Assembly (NCBI RefSeq): GCF_001612885.1
Contig: NZ_BDBH01000011.1
Location: 186,001-250,000 of the forward strand
Length of the DNA: 64,000 nucleotides
DNA from: Nocardia harenae NBRC 108248
GTDB lineage: Bacteria; Actinomycetota; Actinomycetes; Mycobacteriales; Mycobacteriaceae
Direction: 5' to 3'
Positions 50,700 to 59,115 of this stretch are shown here, piece after piece (the stretch's first letter is position 1; the number at the start of each line of letters is the position of its first letter). The notes under the pieces were generated by a model. It saw only the letters and a list, made by a program, of their open reading frames with translations. It was not told the origin of the DNA and searched no databases. The translations under genes were made by a program, and so were the position numbers.

Positions 50700-51581
50700 T
50701 CAGGCCCTGGCCTGCTCGTGGCTCTCGACGAAGGCGAGGAAGCGCGGGATCACCTGCTCCGGGTTGGCCCAGAGCAGGTCGTGGCCGACGCCGGGCATGA
50801 TCTCGGCCTGCGCCCGGGCGATCCCCTCCCGCGCCCGGGCCGCGCCGAACTCCGGGTCGGCGACGACCGTCTCGGCGCCGAAGAGCACCAGGGTGGGAGC
50901 GGCGATGGCGGCGAGCTGCGCGTCGGTGAAGGTGCGGTCCCACGGCATGGCCATCCGGAACTTCGCGATGGCACCGGCCAATTCGATGCCCGCGTCGTCC
51001 ATCTCGTAGCGCGGCATCAGCCAGCGATTGAACTGACGCATGCGCTCCGGCGTCGGATTGATCCCGCTCACGATGAACTTCGCCAGCAGCCCCAGCCGCG
51101 GGCGGGCGAAGACGCCCGCGCTCGGCTCCAGCAGCGTCAGCGAGGCCAGCCGGTCCGAGCGGTGCACCGCGACGGCGCCGGCGAGCCAGGCGCCGAGTGA
51201 GTTCCCGGCCAGGTGCACCCGCTCGACGCCGAGCCCGTCGAGCGTGTCGGCGAACCAGCGGGCGATATCGGCGGTGTCGCGCACCGGCGCGGTCTGTTCG
51301 CAGCGCCCGGCCCAGCCGATGACGTCAGGTGTCAGGACGACGTGGTCGCGCGCCAGCTCCTCGACGAACGGGTACCAGACCTGACCGTTGCCGCCGATGC
51401 CCGGCAGCAGCGCGATCGGGGCGCCGCTCCCCCGCCCCGACTTCCGCACGTAGGTGCTACCGAACGAGGTGGGCACCTCGTGCTCCGTCGACGGCACCGG
51501 CCAGCGCGCCGCCACCGCGTCGTAGGCCGCCCGGAATCGCGCCTCGCCCGCCGCGCTGCTGAACTTGCCGATCTTCGCCAT
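50700..51581 (-). CDS. Alpha/beta-fold hydrolase
   Basis: 293 aa. APIALLPGIGGNGQVWYPFV is the oxyanion loop, RVHLAGNSLGAWLAGAVAVH the nucleophile elbow (GNSLG), PTLVLFGAETVVADPEFGAA the acid strand and IMPGVGHDLLWANPEQVIPR the His. ATG 51581 was chosen (MAKIGKFSSAAGE) behind GGAGAGC. Substrate unknown. Confidence 0.85.
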   Translation of the reverse strand: MAKIGKFSSAAGEARFRAAYDAVAARWPVPSTEHEVPTSFGSTYVRKSGRGSGAPIALLPGIGGNGQVWYPFVEELARDHVVLTPDVIGWAGRCEQTAPVRDTADIARWFADTLDGLGVERVHLAGNSLGAWLAGAVAVHRSDRLASLTLLEPSAGVFARPRLGLLAKFIVSGINPTPERMRQFNRWLMPRYEMDDAGIELAGAIAKFRMAMPWDRTFTDAQLAAIAAPTLVLFGAETVVADPEFGAARAREGIARAQAEIMPGVGHDLLWANPEQVIPRFLAFVESHEQARA

Positions 51582-51600
51582 GCTCTCCGCCCTCTCCCGT

Positions 51601-51619
51601 TGGTAATACGAACATACCA
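51601..51619. promoter_or_regulatory. Inverted repeat TGGTA-N9-TACCA upstream of the hydrolase
   Basis: Perfect 5-bp arms in an AT-rich patch 19 nt upstream of the hydrolase start. It probably overlaps the promoter and could be a GntR- or TetR-type operator. Confidence 0.35.
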
Positions 51620-51621
51620 CA

Positions 51622-52320
51622 AAAGGTGACAGGTCGGGTCGCACCTGGAAGGAGATGCCGACGACGGTCACGTCGCCGTCAACCGTGCGCAGCCCCGTTC
51701 ACCGGCTCCACTACGAACGGCCCGAGACGATCCAGTGCTGCGGCTGCCCCCGCCCGTTCAGGCTCCAGGAACGGCTTCGCCGGAATCGGCCCCGCCCGAG
51801 AGAAAGAAGTCGTGTGCAGGAAGCCCGCATTCGGCTTGCCGACATTCACCTTCACGGTGAGTGGCGCCACGACCTCACGCCCGGTGTAATTCGCGAAGAC
51901 GTAATCCGGCGGAATTCCGAGCGCCTTGTCCTCGAATCCGTGCTGGTAATTATCGGCCTTCACGATTCGCCGCGTCCACCGGATCACCGTTGCTGAACGT
52001 CACCCCTCGCACAGCGTGAAGGGGTGGCTCAGCCTGTCCTGGCTGACCCCGGGACGTCGCCGGCCACGGCTTCACCTCGCCCGACTTCGGATCCTGCCAG
52101 GTCAGCCAGGTTGTTCGTGACCCAGCTGTTCGGCCAGATCGAAGCCAGCCACGCCGTGCACTGAACCGGATCGTAGAAGTTCAGCGTCCCCGTAGAAATC
52201 GCGCGCCGAGGATACGGCGTTGTCGGTGGAAAGTTGACCATTTCGCGGTTGGCGTGACGGCCGGCAGCTCATCGTGATTCGAACTCCTCGACCGCCGAGG
52301 TTTGCTACATTCGTCCGCAT
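51622..52320 (-). pseudogene. Decayed, AT-richer stretch with remnants of an exported protein gene
   Basis: No intact gene over about 700 nt. Minus-strand fragments in shifting frames read RRAISTGTLNFYDPVQCTAW, WPNSWVTNNLADLAG, then at 51679-51987 GIPPDYVFANYTGREVVAPL, KVNVGKPNAGFLHTTSFSRA and ERAGAAAALDRLGPFVVEPV. Codon choice is less GC-rich than nearby. The pieces look like parts of one secreted or substrate-binding protein, but I cannot name the family. Confidence 0.4.
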
Positions 52321-52343
52321 TCGGCGAGGGAGCGGGGACGGGC

Positions 52344-53225
52344 GTGGGGACCATCGTGATGACGGGGGGGACTTCCGGGATCGGGGCCGTCGCCGTCTCG
52401 CTGTTGCGCGGGGAGCATCGCGTGGTGCTCGGGGCCCGCCGCCCCGCGTCCGGTGTGGAGTCGTTGCCGCTGGATCTCGCGTCGCTGAAGTCGGTGCGGA
52501 CGTTCGCCGCCGGGATTCGGCATCGGCTGGGGTCGGAGGCCATCGATGCGCTGGTGCTCAACGCGGGGGTGATCCGGGCGGATGCCGACGGGCGGACGGT
52601 GGACGGGTTCGAGACCGCCTTCGCGGTCAACCACCTGGCGCACTATCTCCTGCTTCGGCTCCTGCTTCCCGGGCTCGCACCGGGAGCCGTGGTTCTGCTG
52701 ACCACCAGCGGAACCCACGACCCCGCCACCGGTGCCGGGCTCGAGCCGCCCCGGCACGCCGACGCGCGGCTGCTCGCGCACCCGGAGCTCGACGAGTCGC
52801 TGCCCGCGAAGGCCGGGCAGCATGCCTACACGGCGTCCAAGCTCTGCGCGGTGCTCATCGTGCGGTATCTCGCCACCGAGTACTCGAACGTGGTGACTCC
52901 CATCGCCTTCGATCCGGGGCAGGTGTTCGGGACCGGGCTCGCGGGCGATCTCGCGCTGCCGATGCGGGTGGCGTGGAAGGTGCTCGGGACGCCTGTCGGG
53001 TGGCCGCTGCGGCAGTTCCAGCCGACGTTGAACAGTGTCCCGGATGCGGGGAAAGCGTTGGCTTCGCTCGCTTCCCGCGAAGTGGTTCCGCCCGAGGGGC
53101 AGAGTTATGCCGCGGTGCGGCGGGGGAAGCTGGGGTGGCAGGAGCCGTCCGAGCTGGCTCGGGATGTGGCGGCCGGGGTGGGGCTGTGGGAGGAGAGCGC
53201 TCGCCTGGCGATGCCGGAAACGTAG
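52344..53225 (+). CDS. SDR-family protein (light-dependent-reductase-like or retinol dehydrogenase-like)
   Basis: 293 aa from GTG 52344. IVMTGGTSGIGAVAVSLLRG is the cofactor motif, DGFETAFAVNHLAHYLLLRL the NNAG-equivalent region, LTTSGTHDPATGAGLEPPRH the serine region and QHAYTASKLCAVLIVRYLAT the YxxxK. The layout (ExxFxVNHLxHFxL) is that of the retinol dehydrogenase/protochlorophyllide reductase-like SDRs. Substrate unknown. Confidence 0.8.
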   Translation: MGTIVMTGGTSGIGAVAVSLLRGEHRVVLGARRPASGVESLPLDLASLKSVRTFAAGIRHRLGSEAIDALVLNAGVIRADADGRTVDGFETAFAVNHLAHYLLLRLLLPGLAPGAVVLLTTSGTHDPATGAGLEPPRHADARLLAHPELDESLPAKAGQHAYTASKLCAVLIVRYLATEYSNVVTPIAFDPGQVFGTGLAGDLALPMRVAWKVLGTPVGWPLRQFQPTLNSVPDAGKALASLASREVVPPEGQSYAAVRRGKLGWQEPSELARDVAAGVGLWEESARLAMPET

Positions 53226-53285
53226 GTCTCAATTTCCGGGCTCGCCGTCGACTCGCGGCAGCAACGGACCGAACGCGGGCAGAGT

Positions 53286-53552
53286 TCAGCCGAGCAGCGG
53301 GTCCAGCCGGGCGCGGACCGCCGCGGACGGGTCGTCGGCCCGCTCCGCGGCACGGCACAGCTCGGCGGCGAATCGATCGCGCGGGACGCCGGAGCGCTCG
53401 GCGCACCGGTCGAGGAGATACTCGGCTTGGCGCGGCGTGAGCGCGTAGACCAGCATGATGACCGCGGCGGCGCGATCGTCCGCGGGCGGGCCGGAGGTAC
53501 CGGGGAGAACCGAGTCGGCGGCGGCGGTTTCGGGGGCGGGCAGAAGTAGCAC
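53286..53552 (-). CDS. Small ANTAR-like protein
   Basis: 88 aa from GTG 53552; the start is uncertain, since the frame is open to 53648. RAAAVIMLVYALTPRQAEYL then LDRCAERSGVPRDRFAAELC resembles an ANTAR RNA-binding domain (three helices, normally with AxGxIM), but the first conserved residues differ. Single gene, no clear ribosome site. It could be an antiterminator-type regulator. Confidence 0.45.
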   Translation of the reverse strand: MLLLPAPETAAADSVLPGTSGPPADDRAAAVIMLVYALTPRQAEYLLDRCAERSGVPRDRFAAELCRAAERADDPSAAVRARLDPLLG

Positions 53553-53649
53553 ATCGCCGAAGATGCCCGCTGGCGAATCGGGTAAACGCCGTCCGGTGTG
53601 CCCGGGCGGCGGAGTGGTGTGCCGCCGTCGACATCTACCCGAACCCACA

Positions 53650-53682
53650 GCGGCTCCACCCGGACCAACCGGATGGAGCCGC
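53650..53682. terminator. Hairpin terminator downstream of the secreted-protein gene
   Basis: GCGGCTCCA pairs with TGGAGCCGC (9 bp), then CCGG pairs with CCGG inside, with one mismatch between them and a 5-nt loop. It lies 35 nt past the stop of the minus-strand gene at 53717. Confidence 0.7.
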
Positions 53683-53716
53683 CTGTCCCCCGGACCTATC
53701 GCCGGGCCTGTCCGCC

Positions 53717-54421
53717 CTACTTCGTCGCCGGCGGAACCGGCGCGGGCGCGTTGATGGTGGAGAAGTACTGGATAGCCGCGCCGATGATGACGGGCGCGGT
53801 GACCAGGATCTGCCCGGCGAGCGTGCCGAGCGCCCCGACGGCCAGGATCCCGCCGATGCAGCCGATGGCCGCGGCCGGGATGAACGGGCCGAAGAGCCCG
53901 ACGATGGTCGCCGAGGCGACGGTGGCGCCCGCGATGCCGCCGAGCACGCAGCCCGCGGCACCGCCGACGAGCCCGCCGACCAGCGTGCCGATGGTGGCAC
54001 CCGCGCTGATGGTGCTGGTCATACGCGACCAGGCGGCGACCTCACGGTCGTACTCGTTCTTGAACGGCGCCTTGTCCTCGTAGGGCAGGGCGACCGGCTT
54101 GTAGACGGCCTGCGCGACGTCGAGCTGCGGGGTCAGGGTCGCGGTGCGGCCGGCGATCTGGGCCGCGATCGGGAACTCGAAGTCGTCGATGCGGAAGCTC
54201 AGCGGCGTCCCGGCGATGAGGTCGCCGTTCGGGGCCTTGATCTTCAGCGCGGCGTCCTCGACGACGAGGGAGCCCTCGTCGATGCTGATGATGCTCTGGG
54301 TATCGGTGGCGTGCGCGGTGAAATCGACGGTGCCGTCACCGGCCGGAGCCGCGCCGGCGGTGCCGGACGCGATTCCGCATGCGGCGACCAGGCCCGCGGC
54401 CACCGCGACGATCTTCCTCAT
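53717..54421 (-). CDS. Secreted Nocardia-type protein (DUF8020-like)
   Basis: 234 aa. The signal peptide is MRKIVAVAAGLVAACGIASG with a likely cut after TAGA-AP. The first half is a beta domain (TDTQSIISIDEGSLVVEDAA, PLSFRIDDFEFPIAAQIAG). The second half is Gly-rich and hydrophobic (TIGTLVGGLVGGAAGCVLGG, GIAGATVASATIVGLF), a glycine-zipper-like segment that could enter a membrane. Proteins of this layout are common in Nocardia; their role is unknown. Confidence 0.7.
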   Translation of the reverse strand: MRKIVAVAAGLVAACGIASGTAGAAPAGDGTVDFTAHATDTQSIISIDEGSLVVEDAALKIKAPNGDLIAGTPLSFRIDDFEFPIAAQIAGRTATLTPQLDVAQAVYKPVALPYEDKAPFKNEYDREVAAWSRMTSTISAGATIGTLVGGLVGGAAGCVLGGIAGATVASATIVGLFGPFIPAAAIGCIGGILAVGALGTLAGQILVTAPVIIGAAIQYFSTINAPAPVPPATK

Positions 54422-54478
54422 CCTGATGTTTCCTCTCGGTTTTCGGTGCACCCGGCAGCCCGGTCGGGCTCCGGGTAG

Positions 54479-55405
54479 TCAGAGGTCGAGGACGAGAGGG
54501 CCCTGGCAGGCGCGGGAGACGCACAGCATCATGGTCTTCCCGGCCGCCTGTTCGTCCTCGGTGAGCAGTGAATCACGGTGCTCGATCGCACCGGTGAGCA
54601 CTGTTGTCTCGCAGGTGCCGCAGGTGCCCTCGCGGCAGGAGGTGATCACCGGGACGCCCGCTGCCTCGAGCACGTCGGCGATGGATGTGCCCGGCGGCAC
54701 GGCGAAGGTCTGGCCGGTGCTCGCCAGCCGGACCTCGAACGCCGTGTCGGCCCCCTCGGCCACCGGCTTCGGCGCGAAGCGCTCGACGTGCACCGGCATG
54801 CCGCGCTCGGTGCCCGCGGCGACGGTCGCGGCGAGCAGCGGCTCCGGGCCGCAGCAGTAGACGGTGGCGCGGGGGTGGCGGTCAAGCAGCTCGGTGATGG
54901 GGAGCAGGCCGTGCTCGTCCTGCGGCAGCAGGTTCACCGCGGCCGGGTGGCGCTCGGCCAGTTCTCCGGCGAAGGCCATGTGGGCGCGGCTGCGGCCGCC
55001 GTAGTAGAGCTGCCAGGGGGCGGCGGCGGTGGTGGTCATGGCCAGGATGGGGGTGATGCCGATGCCGCCCGCCACGAACAGGTACTCCTCGGCCTCGACC
55101 AGCTCGAAGTTGTTGCGCGGCTGCGAGACCTGGAGCAGGGAGCCCTCGAGGGCGGTGCGGCGCAGGTGGTCGGAGCCGCCGCGGCCGCCTGGTTCGTGCA
55201 GGATGGCGATGCGCCAGCCGCCGAGGTCGCCGGGGTCGCCGCAGAGCGAGTACTGCCTGACCCCGGTGGGGCCCGCCGCGACGTCGATGTGGGCACCCGG
55301 ACGCCAGCGCGGCAGCGGCGCGCCGGAGGCGTCGGCCAGGTCGAGCGCGAAGACGCCCGCCGCCTCGTCCCGGCGGGCGCGCACCCGTACCGTGATGTCG
55401 TTCAT
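54479..55405 (-). CDS. Phthalate-dioxygenase-reductase-type flavoprotein with C-terminal [2Fe-2S] ferredoxin
   Basis: 308 aa. RQYSLCGDPGDLGGWRIAIL is the FMN-binding RxYSL motif, LFVAGGIGITPILAMTTTAA the nucleotide-binding GGIGITP motif, and YCCGPEPLLAATVAAG the CGP motif. The C-terminal ferredoxin has CREGTCGTC and a later Cys (MLCVSRACQG). It passes electrons from NAD(P)H to an oxygenase such as a Rieske demethylase. No oxygenase gene is adjacent. Divergent from a FadE operon. Confidence 0.9.
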   Translation of the reverse strand: MNDITVRVRARRDEAAGVFALDLADASGAPLPRWRPGAHIDVAAGPTGVRQYSLCGDPGDLGGWRIAILHEPGGRGGSDHLRRTALEGSLLQVSQPRNNFELVEAEEYLFVAGGIGITPILAMTTTAAAPWQLYYGGRSRAHMAFAGELAERHPAAVNLLPQDEHGLLPITELLDRHPRATVYCCGPEPLLAATVAAGTERGMPVHVERFAPKPVAEGADTAFEVRLASTGQTFAVPPGTSIADVLEAAGVPVITSCREGTCGTCETTVLTGAIEHRDSLLTEDEQAAGKTMMLCVSRACQGPLVLDL

Positions 55406-55430
55406 CTGGTCTCCTCACCGGACGGTGTGA

Positions 55431-55449
55431 TGCGGTAACCGTCACCGCA
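55431..55449. promoter_or_regulatory. Inverted repeat TGCGGT-N7-ACCGCA between divergent genes
   Basis: Perfect 6-bp arms between the reductase (start 55405) and the FadE (start 55550). Possible shared operator for both units. Confidence 0.35.
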
Positions 55450-55549
55450 AACCGACCGCGCCGCAGGGCGCGAACGGGCAGATGATTCGGTCGATCGAGA
55501 ACGCCTATCGCCCCGACACGCCCGGGACTCGCCGACCGAGACTGGCGCC

Positions 55550-56710
55550 ATGACCAACGTCGCGGATTTGGTGGAACGGACCACGCAGTTCATCAACGAG
55601 CAGGTCGTCCCGGTGGAGCGCGAGGTCGTCGTCGACGGTCGGGTGATGGACGACGCGCTGCGGCTGGAGCTGCAGAAGCGGGCCAAGGAGGCCGGGGTGT
55701 TCGGCCCGCTCTCCGATCCCCGCTACGGCGGGCTCGGGCTGAAGACCGCGGAGCAGGCGCAGGTGCTGGAGGCCGCGGGCGCGAGCCTGCTCGGCCCGCT
55801 CGCGCTGAACGCCTGGGCGCCCGACGACGGCAATATCCACCTGCTCGCGCACGTCGCGAACTCCGAGCAGCAGCGGCGCTACCTCGCCCCGCTGGCCTCC
55901 GGCGAGGTGCGCTCGGCGATCGCCATGACCGAGCCGGCGCCGGGGGCCGGCTCGGACCCCGGCATGCTCCAGACCTACGCCAGGGCGACCGGCGACGGCT
56001 GGGTGATCAACGGCGCCAAGCACTTCTGCACCGGCGCGCAGGGCGCGGCCTTCGTGATCTGTGTGGCGAACACCGACGAGGGCGCCACCATGTTCCTGGT
56101 CGATGCCGACAATCCGGGGTTCACGGTGGGGCGGCGCATGCCGACCATGGATTACACCAGCGCGCCGGGCGGGCACTGCGAGGTGCTGTTCGAGGAGTGC
56201 GCGGTGCCCGATTCGGCGGTGCTCGGCACGGTCGGCCACGGGCTGCCGCTGGCGCAGGTGCGGCTGGCGCCCTCGCGGCTGGTCTTCGCCATGAACTGGC
56301 TGGGGCTGGCGGTGCGCGGGCACCACCTGGCGCTGCGGCACATCAACGCCAGGACCTCGTTCGGCGCGCCGATCGCCGAGCACGGGATGGCGCAGGCGCT
56401 GGTCGCGGACAGCGAGATGGACATCGTCGCGGCGCGCGGGGTGATCCGCACGGCGGCCGAGACCATCGACGCGCATGGCCCGACCGCCTCGCAGTCCAGG
56501 CACGAGGCCTCGATCGCGAAGACCTTCGTCTCCGAGGCGGTGTGGCGGGTGCTCGACCGCGCGGTGCAGCTGCACGGCGGGCTCGGCGTCTGCGAGGACC
56601 ACCTGGTCGCCCGGTTCCTGATCGAGGCGCGGGCGTTCCGGATCTACGAGGGCCCGTCCGAGGTGCTCCGCACCTCCATCGCCCGCCGCGCCCTGCGCGC
56701 GCACCGCTGA
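55550..56710 (+). CDS. Acyl-CoA dehydrogenase
   Basis: 386 aa, full length. AIAMTEPAPGAGSDPGMLQT, GAKHFCTGAQGAAFVICVAN, LHGGLGVCEDHLVARFLIEA and IYEGPSEVLRTSIARRAL are diagnostic; the EGPSEV helix is that of the long-chain ACAD10/11 group. First gene of an operon with a thioesterase-like protein (12 nt) and a hydrolase. Likely acts on a longer or branched acyl-CoA. Confidence 0.9.
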   Translation: MTNVADLVERTTQFINEQVVPVEREVVVDGRVMDDALRLELQKRAKEAGVFGPLSDPRYGGLGLKTAEQAQVLEAAGASLLGPLALNAWAPDDGNIHLLAHVANSEQQRRYLAPLASGEVRSAIAMTEPAPGAGSDPGMLQTYARATGDGWVINGAKHFCTGAQGAAFVICVANTDEGATMFLVDADNPGFTVGRRMPTMDYTSAPGGHCEVLFEECAVPDSAVLGTVGHGLPLAQVRLAPSRLVFAMNWLGLAVRGHHLALRHINARTSFGAPIAEHGMAQALVADSEMDIVAARGVIRTAAETIDAHGPTASQSRHEASIAKTFVSEAVWRVLDRAVQLHGGLGVCEDHLVARFLIEARAFRIYEGPSEVLRTSIARRALRAHR

Positions 56711-56722
56711 AAGGGAACCACC

Positions 56723-57247
56723 ATGACCACGCGTGAACTCACCGGCTTCGCGGCGGGCTACCCGGAGCTGGATCCGGAGCACGTCGACTACGAGTACCTG
56801 CGCTCGACCTCGCACACCCTGATCCCCTTCGGCACGCACGTCGGCACCGAGATCACCGAGATCGGCCCGGAGCGGGCGGTGGTGGAGATCCCGGCGGGCG
56901 GCCCGACCACCAACCACATGGGCACCGTGCACGCGGGGGCGCTCTTCACCGCCGCCGACATCGCGGGCGCCGCGGCTTTCGTCGGGGCGGCGGCGAGCAG
57001 GCTCTACCGGGTGCAGCGGCTGGTGCTGCGGGGTGCGAGCGTGCGGTACAAGCGCCCGGCCGCGGGACGGATCCGCGCGGTCGCCTCGGTCGAGCCGGAG
57101 GCGGTGGCGGGCGTGCTCGCCTCCACCGTGGGCGAGCGGTTCGAGATCGTGATCCCGGCGGCGCTGCTGGACGACGCCGATGTGCTGGTCGCCGAGTTCA
57201 GCTTCGACTACGTCTGCGACACCAACCCCGGGGAGGACGAGCGATGA
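56723..57247 (+). CDS. Hotdog-fold thioesterase-like protein (DUF4442)
   Basis: 174 aa. PTTNHMGTVHAGALFTAADI then AGAAAF is the hot-dog helix segment with the HAGALFTAAD core, and VRYKRPAAGRIRAVASVEPE the following strands. PaaI/DUF4442-type enzymes hydrolyse acyl-CoA. Co-translated with the following hydrolase (4-nt overlap), so it could release a CoA ester formed by the preceding FadE. Confidence 0.8.
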   Translation: MTTRELTGFAAGYPELDPEHVDYEYLRSTSHTLIPFGTHVGTEITEIGPERAVVEIPAGGPTTNHMGTVHAGALFTAADIAGAAAFVGAAASRLYRVQRLVLRGASVRYKRPAAGRIRAVASVEPEAVAGVLASTVGERFEIVIPAALLDDADVLVAEFSFDYVCDTNPGEDER

Positions 57248-58116
57248 CCACCGCGCTGCCCAAGTTCACCGAGCTGGAGTCCGCGACGGTCGCGACGGCG
57301 GACGGGGTCACCTTCACCGTGCGCTTCCTGCCCGCCGACCAGCCCGGCGCACCCGTGGTGCTGATCCTGCCCGCCATGGCCATGAAGGCCAAGCACTACC
57401 TGGCGCTCGCCGCGAGCCTGCACGCCGAGGGGCTCGCGGTCGCCACCACCGACCTGCGCGCGCACGGCGAGGCCACCCCGGCGCTCGGCGAGCACCGCGA
57501 CTTCGGCTACCGGGAGATGATCGAGACCGACCTTCCCGCCATCGTGGCCGCGGTCGGCGAGCGCTTCCCGGGGGCACCGCTGTACCTGTTCGGGCACAGC
57601 CTGGGCGGGCAGCTCGCGCTGCTCTTCGCGAGCGCGGAGCCGGAGCGGGTGGCCGGGGTCGGGATCATCGGCACCGGCACCGTGTTCTGGTACGCGTTCG
57701 GGGTGCGGCGCTGGTGGGAGGCGCTGAGCCAGATCCAGTACATCGGCTGGGTTGCCCGGCGGACCGGGCAGTGGCCGGGCGGGGTCCTCATCCCGGCACC
57801 CATGCCGGGCGGGGTCATGCGGGACTGGTCCATGCACTCGCTCACCAGCTTCTACCGGCCCAAGGGCTCTGCGCGGCGGTACAACTCGCTGCTGCGGCGG
57901 CTGGCCAAGCCGGTGCTGGTGATCTCGCTCGACGAGGATGTGCTCGGGCCGAAGTCGAATGTGGACTTCCTGGTCGGGCGGATGCCGAGCGCGCGGGTCA
58001 CCCGCTGGCACGTGGACGCGGATTCGGGTGTCGCCCATCGTGATCACTTCAGCTGGGTGAAGGATGCGCCGGTGCTGGCGGCCCGGATCGCCGCCTGGGC
58101 GCGGGGCGCGCGGTAG
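57244..58116 (+). CDS. Alpha/beta hydrolase (serine aminopeptidase S33-like)
   Basis: 290 aa. VVLILPAMAMKAKHYLALAA is the oxyanion region, LYLFGHSLGGQLALLFASAE the nucleophile elbow, LVISLDEDVLGPKSNVDFLV the acid strand and SGVAHRDHFSWVKDAPVLAA the His region. Likely an esterase or lipase acting on the operon's substrate. It ends 4 nt before the convergent DUF3558 gene. Confidence 0.85.
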   Translation: MTTALPKFTELESATVATADGVTFTVRFLPADQPGAPVVLILPAMAMKAKHYLALAASLHAEGLAVATTDLRAHGEATPALGEHRDFGYREMIETDLPAIVAAVGERFPGAPLYLFGHSLGGQLALLFASAEPERVAGVGIIGTGTVFWYAFGVRRWWEALSQIQYIGWVARRTGQWPGGVLIPAPMPGGVMRDWSMHSLTSFYRPKGSARRYNSLLRRLAKPVLVISLDEDVLGPKSNVDFLVGRMPSARVTRWHVDADSGVAHRDHFSWVKDAPVLAARIAAWARGAR

Positions 58117-58120
58117 CCGC

Positions 58121-58660
58121 TCAGCCGGTGAACAGCGGGAGCAGCCGCTCGCCGACGCGCCGGGCGGTCCCGCAGACATCCTCGCCAGGTGGCGGGGTGG
58201 TGCCGGGTACCGTGCGCGCCCACAGCAGGACCGGGCCCGCGGGGAGATCGGCCACGTAGTAGCAGCGTTCGGCGCGCTCCGGGTCTGCGCGATCGGCCGT
58301 CTCGACCACCGCGCGGCCCGCGAGCGTCGCGGGGCCGACCGGCCGGTAGTCGACGGAGTAGCGCGGGCCGGTGCCGAACTCCTCGATGCTCGGGGGGCCG
58401 ACGTACACGGCGAGATCGCGGGTGCCGGTGCTGTCACGCCAGATGCAGCCCGCCCAGCCGGTGAACTCGACGCCGAAGGTGCCGCGCTGATACGGCGGCA
58501 CGGTCAGCCCCGCGTCGGCGAGCACGCCGTCCGGAACCGCGCAGGGATCCTGCCGGACGACCGCCCGGTCGACCGGCGGAGTATCGGTGCCGGTATCCGC
58601 ACACGCCGTGCCGCCGAGCAGGGCGGTGCCGAGCAGCAGCGCCCCCACCGCGCGCCTCAT
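58121..58660 (-). CDS. DUF3558-family lipoprotein
   Basis: 179 aa. The signal peptide has lipobox GGTAC (Cys20). The mature part has the DUF3558 pattern DPCAVPDGVLADAGL, GWAGCIWRDSTGTRDLAVYV, AERCYYVADLPAGPVLLWAR and DVCGTARRVGERLLPLF, with pairs of Cys. Extracytoplasmic, function unknown. Last gene of a four-gene operon of exported-looking proteins. Confidence 0.8.
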   Translation of the reverse strand: MRRAVGALLLGTALLGGTACADTGTDTPPVDRAVVRQDPCAVPDGVLADAGLTVPPYQRGTFGVEFTGWAGCIWRDSTGTRDLAVYVGPPSIEEFGTGPRYSVDYRPVGPATLAGRAVVETADRADPERAERCYYVADLPAGPVLLWARTVPGTTPPPGEDVCGTARRVGERLLPLFTG

Positions 58661-59115
58661 ACGAGCCCCGATCGCGACGTCGGGTACTCGTCGAGGTCAT
58701 CGGGCCAATCACTGGGGCCGACGACTCCCGGCTCGGGACCGCGGCGCAGACTTCTGTCGGTTTCGGCCACGTCGTCCCGACCCCACTTCCATTCGTACGA
58801 CGGAGACAGCTTCAGCTCGGTGACCTCCGTGGGCACGGGCGATGCCGCCCATTCGATATCGGGCCAGCGCGCCGTTCCCTCCTGGACGCGCGCGGCGTAG
58901 CCGTGCAGCGCCTCGGACGCGGACGGCATCGCCGCCAGTGCGCGCAGGAGTTCCTCGGTGACCACGGTCGGCTCGCGCCACAGCTCCTGCGGGTCAGTGC
59001 TGTCGACCTGTGCGATCGTCGTCCGCATATCGGCCACCGAGGCGAAGACGCGACGAGCGGCCGCGGCCACGCCGGGATTTAGATTCGGATCGGCGAGGGA
59101 ATCACCGATGCTCAC
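58657..59115 (-). CDS. Hypothetical protein of the exported-protein operon
   Basis: 152 aa. Helical first half (NPGVAAAARRVFASVADMRT), then SEALHGYAARVQEGTARWPD and an acidic, Trp-containing tail (GPSDWPDDLDEYPTSRSG). No family recognised. It overlaps both neighbours by 4 nt. The length and tail are compatible with an ESX-associated or immunity-type partner of the next protein, but this is speculation. Confidence 0.6.
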   Translation of the reverse strand: MSIGDSLADPNLNPGVAAAARRVFASVADMRTTIAQVDSTDPQELWREPTVVTEELLRALAAMPSASEALHGYAARVQEGTARWPDIEWAASPVPTEVTELKLSPSYEWKWGRDDVAETDRSLRRGPEPGVVGPSDWPDDLDEYPTSRSGLV

